Shown piece by piece: positions 1-6,373 of a stretch of 10,712 nt of DNA. Made by a program: the position numbers and the translations under genes. The notes under the pieces were generated by a model. That model saw nothing but the letters and a program-made list of their open reading frames with translations. It was not told the origin of the DNA and did not search any database. Position 1 is the stretch's first letter. Every line of letters begins with the position of its first letter. Source of the stretch: Burkholderiales bacterium (GTDB taxonomy: Bacteria; Pseudomonadota; Gammaproteobacteria; Burkholderiales; Casimicrobiaceae); NCBI GenBank assembly GCA_031275075.1, contig JAISPI010000060.1:1-10712 (forward strand). Reading direction: 5' to 3'.

Positions 1-656
1 TCGCGTCTGGCTTTCCCTAACAAATCTTCACGAACGATGACGACCGTCACGCCCGACGGGCCGATATTTTTTTGCGCACCGGCATAGATCAGACCGAAAC
101 GATTGATGTCAAAAGACCGCGACAGGATGTTCGACGACATATCGGCAATCAACGGTACATCGCCAGTGTCCGGGGTAAAAGAATACTCGACACCGCTGAT
201 TGTTTCGTTAGAGCAAATATGAACGTAGGCCGGTTTTTTGGAAAGCTGCCATTCGTTTTGCGCCGGCACATGCGTAAATCCCGAACTTTCACCGGAAGCA
301 GCAACATGCACATCGCCATATTTCCTGGCTTCTTCGATTGATTTCGTCGACCAGTGACCGGTATTGATGTAATTGGCCGTGGCGTGTTCAGCAAGCAAAT
401 TGAGCGGCACAAAAGCATTTTGCCCCATTGCTCCGCCCTGCAAAAAGAGAATTTTGTAATTTTCGGGAATACCGATGAGCTGGCGCAAATCGCGCTCGGC
501 TTTGGTGGCGATTCCGAGAAATTCCTCGCTGCGATGGCTCATTTCCATCACGGAAAGCCCTTTGCCTTGCCAGTCCAACAAATCGGCCTGCACTCGGCTC
601 AATACTTCTTCCGGCAATGTTGCCGGACCAGGACAGAAATTCCACGCTCGCGCCAT
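1..656 (-). CDS. serC: Phosphoserine aminotransferase (3-phosphoserine/phosphohydroxythreonine transaminase), C-terminus cut by window edge
   Basis: SerC is a PLP-dependent aminotransferase of the cytosol. It converts 3-phosphohydroxypyruvate plus glutamate to phosphoserine in serine synthesis, and also acts in pyridoxal phosphate synthesis. Translating the minus strand from the ATG at 656-654 gives 218 codons with no stop before the edge, out of about 360 usual. It opens with MARAWNFCPGPATLPEEVL and continues through SVMEMSHRS and NYINTGHWS, closely matching E. coli SerC. The motif IYAGAQKNIGPSG holds the PLP Schiff-base lysine at about residue 196. The start is supported by GGTAGG about 7 nt upstream and by family alignment. 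It lies 182 bp downstream of gyrA on the same strand, the usual betaproteobacterial order, in which pheA normally follows serC. The identification is firm; only the 3' part is missing. Confidence 0.96.
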   Translation of the reverse strand, partial: MARAWNFCPGPATLPEEVLSRVQADLLDWQGKGLSVMEMSHRSEEFLGIATKAERDLRQLIGIPENYKILFLQGGAMGQNAFVPLNLLAEHATANYINTGHWSTKSIEEARKYGDVHVAASGESSGFTHVPAQNEWQLSKKPAYVHICSNETISGVEYSFTPDTGDVPLIADMSSNILSRSFDINRFGLIYAGAQKNIGPSGVTVVIVREDLLGKARR

Positions 657-715
657 TATTTTCCTACCGTTTCAAAATTATGAAGTCAGACAATTTACCA
701 TAGCGTCGGCGCTTT

Positions 716-744
716 TCCATAGGAACAAGAACAAAACGCCTCAA
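716..744 (-). promoter_or_regulatory. Candidate sigma70 promoter for serC
   Basis: On the minus strand a TTGAGG box (739-744) is followed after exactly 17 nt by TATGGA (716-721). This would start a transcript near 709 and leave a leader of about 50 nt before serC. Both hexamers are imperfect and serC may simply be read through from gyrA. I saw no convincing hairpin terminator in the 182-bp gap, so co-transcription cannot be excluded. Confidence 0.25.
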
Positions 745-838
745 CCGCTAAAACCAAAGTGATTGTTTTTGATTTTCAATGAGTTATAAAAGATTTTTCA
801 ACTGCTTTCTCAATAAATTTTCAATACTGCCAGTGGGG

Positions 839-3400
839 TTATTCCTCAAGTAAATCGTCGTCGTCCTGCTCTTCAACCGATTCCAGACCAGCGAGTTTTT
901 CACCCTCACCAAGATTGATCAACGTCACCCCTTGGGTCGAGCGTCCCATTTCGCGGATTGACGCTACTTTGGTGCGAATCAACACGCCACCCGTCGAAAT
1001 CAGCATCACCTCATCCTCCTCACGCACCAACGCGGCGGCCACAACCTGACCGTTGCGCTCAGACTGTTGGATGGCGATCATCCCTTTGGTGCCGCGCCCA
1101 TGCCGCGTATATTCGACGATCGGTGTCCGCTTGCCGTAACCGTTTTCGGTGGCCGTAAGCACTGCCTGGGTTTCGTCTTCCGCCACCAGCAGCGCGATGA
1201 TGTTTTGCCCTTTGTCGAGCTGCATGCCGCGCACGCCTTGCGCCGTCCGACCCATCGGACGGACATCGTTTTCATCAAAACGCACCGCTTTGCCGCCGGA
1301 GCTGAACAACATTACATCGTGCTCACCGTCGGTCAGCGCCGCGCCGATCAGATAATCGCCGTCAGCCAGATCGACCGCGATGATGCCGGAAGGACGTGGT
1401 CGCGAAAAATCGGAAAGCCGGGTTTTCTTGACAGTTCCCTTGGCCGTCGCCATGAATATATAACGGTCTTCGGAAAATTCCGGCACCGGCAAAATCGCCG
1501 TGATTTTTTCCCTGTCGGCAAGCGGCACCAAGTTGACAATCGGTTTGCCGCGCGACGACCGACCGCCCTGCGGCACGTTATAAACCTTCAGCCAATAAAC
1601 TCGCCCACGATTCGAGAAACACAAAATGTAATGGTGCGTATTGGCGATAAACATCCGCTCGATAAAATCGTTTTCCTTAGTCGCCGTTGCCTGTTTGCCG
1701 CGCCCTCCCCGTCTTTGCGAACGGTATTCGGCCACCGGCTGCGACTTCATATAACCGCTGTGCGACAGCGTCACCACCATGTCTTCCGGCGCGATCAAAT
1801 CTTCAATCGAAATATCTTCACCCTGCGCGACGATTTCCGAACGGCGTTTGTCGCCGAATTGATCGCGGATTCCCGTCAATTCAGTTTCGATGATCTTGGT
1901 CACTCGCGCCGGCGTTGCCAGCACATTGAGCAGATCGACAATCGTTGCCATCACTTCCCGATATTCGCCGGTGATTTTGTCCTGCTCGAGTCCGGTCAAC
2001 CTTTGCAAGCGTAGTTCAAGAATGGCTTGCGCCTGCTCGTCGGAAAGCCGATAGCCCTCGCGTTCCTGCCAACCAAATTCCGGCGCCAAACCTTCCGGAC
2101 GCGCCGCGTCGGCCTGCGCCCGCTTCAACATTTCTTCGACGACTGGCGAACGCCAGGTTTTCGCCATCAACGCCGCTTTGGCTTCCGGCGGCGTCGGCGA
2201 TGCCTTAATCAACGCAATGATTTCATCGACATTGGACAACGCTACTGCCAATCCTTCCAAAATGTGACCGCGTTCACGCGCCTTGCGCAGTTCAAAACGG
2301 GTTCGCCGAACAATAATTTCGCGGCGATGCAGCAAAAAATGTTCGAGAAACTGTTTGAGGTTCAACAACCTCGGCTGATCGTTGACCAGCGCCACCATGT
2401 TCATCCCAAAGCTGTCTTGCAACTGCGTCAGCTTGTACAGATTGTTGAGGATGATCTCGGCGACTTCGCCACGCTTTAATTCGATGACCACACGCATGCC
2501 GGACTTGTCCGACTCGTCGCGCAATTCCGAAATGCCTTCCAGCTTCTTTTCACGAACCAGCTCACCGATTCGTGTCAGCAGATTGGTTTTGTTTACCTGA
2601 TAGGGAATTTCATCGACGATGATCGCCTGCCGATTGCCCTTTTCGAGGTCTTCGATATGCGTCCGCGCACGGATCACCACCCTGCCGCGCCCGGTGCGGT
2701 AGCCTTCTTTGACGCCATCCAATCCGTAAATGAAACCGGCAGTCGGAAAATCCGGCGCCGGAACATGTGTCATCAACGCGTCGATGGAGATGTCCGGATC
2801 CTTGAGCAACGCCAGACACCCATTGATAACCTCTTTCAGATTGTGCGGCGGAATGTTGGTCGCCATTCCAACCGCAATCCCGGAAGAGCCATTGACAAGC
2901 AAATTGGGCATCCGCGCCGGCAATACCGACGGCTCCAGTTCCTTGCCGTCGTAATTGGGCACAAAATCGACCGTGTCTTTTTCGATATCGGCCGTCAACT
3001 CATTGGTGACTTTCTGCAACCGGCACTCGGTATAACGCATCGCCGCTGCGCTGTCGCCATCAATGGAGCCGAAATTGCCCTGCCCGTCGATCAGCGGGTA
3101 ACGCAGGCTGAAATTCTGCGCCATCCGTACCAGTGTGTCGTAAATCGCCGAGTCGCCATGCGGGTGAAACTTACCCATTACTTCGCCGACAACACGGGCA
3201 CATTTCACATAGGGGCGGTTCCAGACATTGTTGGCCTCGTGCATCCCGAACAGAACCCGTCGGTGTACCGGTTTCAGCCCATCCCGGACATCCGGCAGCG
3301 CCCGCCCGACGATCACACTCATCGCGTAATCAAGGTACGAATGCCGCATTTCGGCTTCGAGACTGACCGGTAACGTTTCTTTGGCAAACAAATCCATCAT
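839..3400 (-). CDS. gyrA: DNA gyrase subunit A
   Basis: GyrA is the breakage-reunion subunit of gyrase. With GyrB it introduces negative supercoils using ATP. The 853-residue protein is full length for the family. It has the quinolone-resistance region HPHGDSAIYDT and the active-site tyrosine in AAAMRYTE (residue 123). The GyrA box QRRGGRGK (562-569) separates gyrase from topoisomerase IV ParC. A beta-pinwheel C-terminal domain and an acidic tail (EEQDDDDLLEE) follow. The residues equivalent to E. coli Ser83 and Asp87 are Ser and Asp, the quinolone-susceptible state at those two positions. Two ATGs are adjacent (3400-3398 and 3397-3395). AAAGG lies 8 nt before the first and 11 before the second, which favours the first; the second would give exact E. 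coli numbering (Tyr122). It is divergent from ompA and upstream of serC. Confidence 0.98.
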   Translation of the reverse strand: MMDLFAKETLPVSLEAEMRHSYLDYAMSVIVGRALPDVRDGLKPVHRRVLFGMHEANNVWNRPYVKCARVVGEVMGKFHPHGDSAIYDTLVRMAQNFSLRYPLIDGQGNFGSIDGDSAAAMRYTECRLQKVTNELTADIEKDTVDFVPNYDGKELEPSVLPARMPNLLVNGSSGIAVGMATNIPPHNLKEVINGCLALLKDPDISIDALMTHVPAPDFPTAGFIYGLDGVKEGYRTGRGRVVIRARTHIEDLEKGNRQAIIVDEIPYQVNKTNLLTRIGELVREKKLEGISELRDESDKSGMRVVIELKRGEVAEIILNNLYKLTQLQDSFGMNMVALVNDQPRLLNLKQFLEHFLLHRREIIVRRTRFELRKARERGHILEGLAVALSNVDEIIALIKASPTPPEAKAALMAKTWRSPVVEEMLKRAQADAARPEGLAPEFGWQEREGYRLSDEQAQAILELRLQRLTGLEQDKITGEYREVMATIVDLLNVLATPARVTKIIETELTGIRDQFGDKRRSEIVAQGEDISIEDLIAPEDMVVTLSHSGYMKSQPVAEYRSQRRGGRGKQATATKENDFIERMFIANTHHYILCFSNRGRVYWLKVYNVPQGGRSSRGKPIVNLVPLADREKITAILPVPEFSEDRYIFMATAKGTVKKTRLSDFSRPRPSGIIAVDLADGDYLIGAALTDGEHDVMLFSSGGKAVRFDENDVRPMGRTAQGVRGMQLDKGQNIIALLVAEDETQAVLTATENGYGKRTPIVEYTRHGRGTKGMIAIQQSERNGQVVAAALVREEDEVMLISTGGVLIRTKVASIREMGRSTQGVTLINLGEGEKLAGLESVEEQDDDDLLEE

Positions 3401-3584
3401 GAAAACAGCCTTTCAGGAGCGGAACCCCGCCCACGCGCGTCCAACTGACGTTTAATCGGCAAAAAACCACCCGCCGACATCATGGCGAATGGTTTCTAAA
3501 AGGGTGCATTTTACACCATAGACAGTGGTGTTGCGTGGATGTCACGTCCACATCTTGTCCCTGCCCAACGACGAATTTGCATGC

Positions 3585-3612
3585 TTGTCCCGGCAAAAGG
3601 TTATGGTATAGT
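3585..3612 (+). promoter_or_regulatory. Candidate sigma70 promoter of ompA
   Basis: TTGTCC (3585-3590) and TATAGT (3607-3612) are separated by 16 nt, so transcription would begin near 3619. That gives a 5' leader of about 128 nt, in keeping with the long, regulated leaders known for ompA mRNAs in other proteobacteria. The call rests on the hexamers alone. Confidence 0.5.
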
Positions 3613-3733
3613 GTAGAAGATGATTTTTCGGGTTATACGACTGACCTTGGGCGTTTCGGTTTTACCGTGGTCGAAAGCTGTGAAAGTAAACCTATCAAAC
3701 AAACTTATTTTCTCTTCAACCTTACTTTACGAA

Positions 3734-3740
3734 AAGGGGT
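3734..3740 (+). promoter_or_regulatory. Strong ribosome binding site of ompA
   Basis: AAGGGGT lies about 7 nt before the ATG at 3747. It is the clearest Shine-Dalgarno sequence among the plus-strand genes, consistent with high expression of an abundant envelope protein, and it fixes the ompA start. Confidence 0.7.
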
Positions 3741-3746
3741 AATTCA

Positions 3747-4466
3747 ATGAAACCTCGTATGATCGCCATGGTTCTGGTATTTGCTGGAGCCGCATTAACG
3801 GCTATGACATCAATGGCGCAAGCCGATCCGAAAAACAGCGGCTATGCCATGTTTAGTTACGGTAGCCCTGAGGCCAATATCTGGCGCAGCGGTCACTACG
3901 GCGGTAAAGTCGGCATCGAAGACACCTTGTGCTGGCGGACCGGCTACTGGACCCCTGCTATGGCTGTTGCCGGTTGTGATCCGGATCTGGTGAAAACCGC
4001 CGCTCCGGCTGCTCCTGCTACCCCCGCCGCTCCTGGCGCTACTCCGGCTACTCCCGCCGCTCCGGCTGCTCCGGCCGCCGCAGTACGCAAAATCTCGCTG
4101 GCATCACGGGCGTTGTTTGATTTCGACAAATCCGTGCTGAAACCGGAAGGCAGAGCCGCGATCGACCGCGAAATCATCGCCAAGCTGCCGGAACTCGCGA
4201 AGATTGAACTGGTGTTGGTCACCGGCCATACCGACCGGATCGGATCCGCTTCTTACAACCAAAACCTCTCCGAGCGTCGCGCTGAAACCATCCGCGCTTA
4301 CCTCGTCTCCAAGGGTGTGCCGACCGATCGCATCGAAAGCCTTGGTCTGGGGTTGAGACAGCCGGTTACCGGCAATCAATGCCAGCAAAGAAATCGTGCG
4401 CAGTTGATCGCTTGCTTGGCGCCGGATCGCCGCGTCGAAGTGGAAGTCAAGGGCGAAGCCAAGTAA
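3747..4466 (+). CDS. ompA: OmpA-family outer-membrane/peptidoglycan-anchoring protein (RmpM-like)
   Basis: This 239-residue exported protein should tether the outer membrane to peptidoglycan. A signal peptide covers residues 1-26, with probable cleavage after AQA and before DPKN. A short N-terminal segment (27-83) contains CWRTGYWTPA and two cysteines, typical of betaproteobacterial OmpA proteins; the eight-strand beta-barrel of enterobacterial OmpA is absent. A low-complexity Ala/Pro linker spans residues 85-112. The OmpA-like domain (about 115-236) has FDFDKSVLKPEG, then TGHTDRIGSASYNQNLSERRA. Asp163 and Arg178 match the residues that bind diaminopimelate in this family. Cys212 and Cys223 bracket an insertion also seen in Neisseria RmpM, which ends similarly (IACLAPDRRVEV). 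A strong ribosome site precedes the gene and a hairpin terminator follows, so it is probably monocistronic. Confidence 0.93.
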   Translation: MKPRMIAMVLVFAGAALTAMTSMAQADPKNSGYAMFSYGSPEANIWRSGHYGGKVGIEDTLCWRTGYWTPAMAVAGCDPDLVKTAAPAAPATPAAPGATPATPAAPAAPAAAVRKISLASRALFDFDKSVLKPEGRAAIDREIIAKLPELAKIELVLVTGHTDRIGSASYNQNLSERRAETIRAYLVSKGVPTDRIESLGLGLRQPVTGNQCQQRNRAQLIACLAPDRRVEVEVKGEAK

Positions 4467-4495
4467 TAACAGCCGTTAACTTTGTTTGATCTGCC

Positions 4496-4521
4496 AAAAG
4501 CCCCGCTGAAGCGGGGCTTTT
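4496..4521 (+). terminator. Rho-independent terminator after ompA
   Basis: A perfect 12-bp inverted repeat, AAAAGCCCCGCT / AGCGGGGCTTTT, has a tight turn centred on GA (4508-4509). A T-rich run (to about 4540) follows. It begins 29 nt after the ompA stop and separates ompA from gph. The A run on its left side could also let it stop transcription from the other strand. Confidence 0.88.
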
Positions 4522-4548
4522 GATTTCTGTCTTTTTTATTTTGTTCTT

Positions 4549-4554
4549 TATACG
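4549..4554 (+). promoter_or_regulatory. Candidate -10 element for gph
   Basis: TATACG lies between the ompA terminator and gph. Its expected start point, near 4561, is almost on the gph ATG at 4563. No good -35 hexamer is visible in the T-rich DNA upstream. This is a weak call made only because gph needs a promoter after a strong terminator. Confidence 0.22.
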
Positions 4555-4562
4555 TTCATTTC

Positions 4563-5243
4563 ATGATTACCGCTCTATTCTTCGATCTGGATGGCACGCT
4601 GATTGACACCGCCGACGATTTGGCCGCGTCGTTGAATCATGTGCGCCAACATCTCTACGATTTACCACCGTTGCCGACCGCCCAGCTTCGCCCTTACGCC
4701 TCGCGTGGCGCCGCCGGACTGCTTCGTTTGGGACTGAATCTGACACTGGAGGACGCGGCCTTTGAAGAAGCGCGCAACGCCTTTTTGACGCACTACGCCC
4801 AACATCTCACCGACCATGTCTGCTTCTTTCCCGGGATTGAAACGTTGCTCGGGCACCTCGACAACCACGGCCTGCCTTGGGGCATCGTTACCAACAAACA
4901 TCAACGTTTCACGACCCCCGTCCTCGCTTATCTTGGACTGGAACGCCGCGCCGCCTGCGTTGTCTCGGGCGATACCACCGCCCATTCCAAACCGCACCCG
5001 CTGCCGCTGCTGCACGCCGCGCAATCCGTCGGCGTTGCGCCGCAGCAGTGCTGGTTCGTTGGCGATGACCATCGCGACATCGATGCGGCTCGTGCCGCCG
5101 ATTTTCAATACGCCGTTGCTGTGCGCTGGGGTTATCTCGGCGATAAGCCGATAGAAAGTTGGGGCGCGGATACCATCGTCGACACGCCGGAACAGTTATG
5201 GCCTTTGATCCGGAAAAATCATTCAACCGCAAAGAACGCATAG
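4563..5243 (+). CDS. gph: Phosphoglycolate phosphatase, HAD superfamily
   Basis: Gph is a cytosolic, Mg-dependent phosphatase that removes 2-phosphoglycolate formed during DNA repair or oxygenase side reactions. The 226-residue protein carries the four HAD motifs. They are FFDLDGTL with nucleophile Asp8 and acid Asp10, IVTN with Thr110, the lysine of SKPHP (Lys143), and GDDHRD with Asp168/Asp169. Residues about 15-85 form the helical cap. Length is normal for Gph. I see no Shine-Dalgarno sequence before the ATG. The last codons (STAKNA and the TAG stop) lie within a 9-nt tandem repeat whose inverted copy is near 5601, so the native C-terminus may have been replaced. In many betaproteobacteria ubiG sits between ompA and gph; here it does not. 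Related HAD enzymes such as pyrophosphatase PpaX are possible, but context favours Gph. Confidence 0.87.
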   Translation: MITALFFDLDGTLIDTADDLAASLNHVRQHLYDLPPLPTAQLRPYASRGAAGLLRLGLNLTLEDAAFEEARNAFLTHYAQHLTDHVCFFPGIETLLGHLDNHGLPWGIVTNKHQRFTTPVLAYLGLERRAACVVSGDTTAHSKPHPLPLLHAAQSVGVAPQQCWFVGDDHRDIDAARAADFQYAVAVRWGYLGDKPIESWGADTIVDTPEQLWPLIRKNHSTAKNA

Positions 5244-5251
5244 AACACAAA
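5225..5251 (+). repeat. Left copy of 9-nt tandem repeat (inverted relative to right copy)
   Basis: Three 9-nt units run in series: AACCGCAAA, GAACGCATA, GAACACAAA. Taken with one more base, the 28-nt stretch 5225-5252 matches the reverse complement of 5600-5627 at 25 positions, including a perfect 16-nt core AACCGCAAAGAACGCA. The copy overlaps the last codons and the stop of gph. Confidence 0.8.
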
Positions 5252-5296
5252 AATGTAGCGTCGGGGTGACGCTTTGCGAAAACAGACGCAAATAAA

Positions 5297-5509
5297 TCAT
5301 ACCCGTGCCTTCAAATCCGGGACAGCAGCGTGTTTCTCGTCAGCGATAGCGAATACTTCAGAAACATGCTCCAGCAACTGGTTCTTCCATTGCACAATCT
5401 GGTTAGCATGAAAATCGAATTTCATCGCCAATTCAACCAAGGTGGCGTCCCCCTTCAATGCTTCCAAGGCCACTGTGGCTTTGAAGGCGGCTGTGTGGTT
5501 ACTTCTCAT
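5297..5509 (-). pseudogene. Truncated IS3-family transposase OrfA remnant
   Basis: The 70-residue frame begins MRSNHTAAFKATVALEALKG and continues with LVELAMKFDFHANQIVQWK. This is the helix-turn-helix N-terminal domain of IS3-family OrfA proteins (HTH_Tnp_1 type), which bind the element's ends. Full OrfA proteins of this group run about 90-100 residues; here the frame stops right after DLKA, so the C-terminal coiled coil is missing. No orfB (DDE catalytic subunit) follows. The ATG at 5509-5507 sits directly after CGGAAGG. Upstream, TGGACAGAC beginning at 5579 on the minus strand might be the old left end, some 70 nt before orfA, but this is a guess. The remnant cannot transpose by itself. Whether the short protein is still made is unknown. 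Confidence 0.82.
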
Positions 5510-5600
5510 CCTTCCGGCTTCTTTCTATGCAGCTTGTGCCGCTCAGCCTAAAGCAGAGGTTCACTTATCGGTCTGTCCAGATTTCCGGAGCCACCTTTCT

Positions 5601-5627
5601 TTTGCGATCTTTGCGTTCTTTGCGGTT
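5601..5627 (+). repeat. Right copy of 9-nt tandem repeat
   Basis: Three units run in series: TTTGCGATC, TTTGCGTTC, TTTGCGGTT. They share TTTGCG and form the inverted partner of 5225-5251. The copy lies 17 nt beyond the stop of the ankyrin gene. Confidence 0.8.
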
Positions 5628-5644
5628 AATTAGCCGTTACCCCA

Positions 5645-6373
5645 CTATCGCGCCTTCGCCTGTCGCAGATAATCGATAATGGTCGTATTGCCGCCGCGCT
5701 GCGCCCAGTCCATTGCCGAAGCGCCGGTTTCGTTGCGCACATTAACATCGGCACCATGACCGATCAGCAACTTGACCGTCGAAGCATTGCCCTGCCGCAC
5801 TGCCATCATCAATGCCGTCGTGCCATTCGGTGATCGCGCGTCGATATCGGCCAAATAATCGAGGAGCAGCTCAACGATCTCGTCCTGTCCGCCGGTTGCC
5901 GCATACATCAGCGGCGTCCACCCTTTGCGGTTGATCTCCGCGCCTTTCTTGATCAAAAGCTCGACCACACGACGGTGTCCGTTCAGCGCCGCCACCATCA
6001 ACGCGGTGTCCCCGTACACACTGGCCTTATCGATCTTGGCGCCCGCCCGTAGCAAAGCCTCACTCACATCAACATTGCCGTGACGCGCCGCCAACAACAA
6101 TACCGGCTCGCCGTTCGGATCGGACAATTCCGGATCAACGCCCTTCTTGATCATCGCCGTCACATCATCGGCGCGATTTTCTCTGATTGCCGCCAGAAAT
6201 TGCGTGTACGTTTCATTCTTTTGATCAGTGCGCTGCTGCGCCTCTTTTTGCGCGGCCGCACGGCGCTCCAGCACATCCTTCGACGACGTTGACTGCGCAA
6301 CAACGCCGCCGCTCGCCCAAACAGTGAAGGCCAACACAGCTATGATTTTTACCGCGCTTTGATTTTTACGCAT
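5645..6373 (-). CDS. Exported ankyrin-repeat protein
   Basis: A 242-residue protein with a signal peptide (positively charged start, hydrophobic residues about 8-22, likely cleavage near VVAQ at 24-27), so probably periplasmic. A charged segment rich in Arg, Gln and Glu (about 32-55) may be helical. Five to six ankyrin repeats fill the rest (about 54-240). Typical signatures include EPVLLLAARHGNVDV, GDTALMVAALNGH, GWTPLMYAATGGQ and TTALMMAVRQGN. Ankyrin repeats mediate protein-protein contact; no catalytic domain is present and the partner is unknown. Its ATG overlaps the tatD stop by 8 nt, which implies translational coupling. An ankyrin gene after tatD recurs in betaproteobacterial genomes as I know them. 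The third repeat is a few residues shorter than canonical. Function is unassigned. Confidence 0.88.
   Translation of the reverse strand: MRKNQSAVKIIAVLAFTVWASGGVVAQSTSSKDVLERRAAAQKEAQQRTDQKNETYTQFLAAIRENRADDVTAMIKKGVDPELSDPNGEPVLLLAARHGNVDVSEALLRAGAKIDKASVYGDTALMVAALNGHRRVVELLIKKGAEINRKGWTPLMYAATGGQDEIVELLLDYLADIDARSPNGTTALMMAVRQGNASTVKLLIGHGADVNVRNETGASAMDWAQRGGNTTIIDYLRQAKAR

Larger units (their letters stand above)
3401..3746. other. Divergent gyrA-ompA intergenic control region
   Basis: This 346-bp gap separates two divergent genes and must hold both promoters. The ompA side has a recognisable sigma70 promoter and a leader of about 130 nt. On the gyrA side a TGTAAAAT stretch (around 3508-3515, minus strand) could be a -10 element, but I see no good -35 hexamer at 16-18 nt. 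A short dyad, GTGGA/TCCAC with a 7-nt loop (about 3535-3551), lies between them. An open frame at 3535-3750 begins upstream of the predicted ompA transcript start and resembles nothing I know, so I do not call it a gene. Confidence 0.5.
5244..5644. other. Gene-free, repeat-bracketed region with IS remnant
   Basis: About 400 bp lie between the convergent ends of gph and the ankyrin gene. They hold a truncated IS3-family orfA (minus strand) flanked by inverted 9-nt-unit repeats. Two small hairpins sit beside the left repeat: AGCGTC/GACGCT (5257-5273), and TTTGCG/CGCAAA (5273-5292). Neither has a proper U-tract. I find no other gene and no strong terminator for either flanking operon. Confidence 0.75.

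Noticed and set aside
1067..2014. A 315-codon plus-strand frame antisense to gyrA
   Set aside because: It lies wholly inside gyrA, is rich in Arg and His as expected of a shadow frame, and resembles no family.
3131..3160. Quinolone-resistance mutation in gyrA
   Set aside because: The positions equivalent to Ser83 and Asp87 are unchanged.
2657..3373. A 238-codon plus-strand frame antisense to gyrA
   Set aside because: Same pattern as above: mirror frame of a strongly conserved gene, no domain.
3535..3750. A 71-codon frame ending across the ompA start
   Set aside because: Its start lies upstream of the likely ompA promoter, which falls inside it; there is no ribosome site and no resemblance to known proteins.
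5225..5627. A CRISPR array
   Set aside because: The repeat units are 9 nt, directly adjacent with no spacers, and only three per block.
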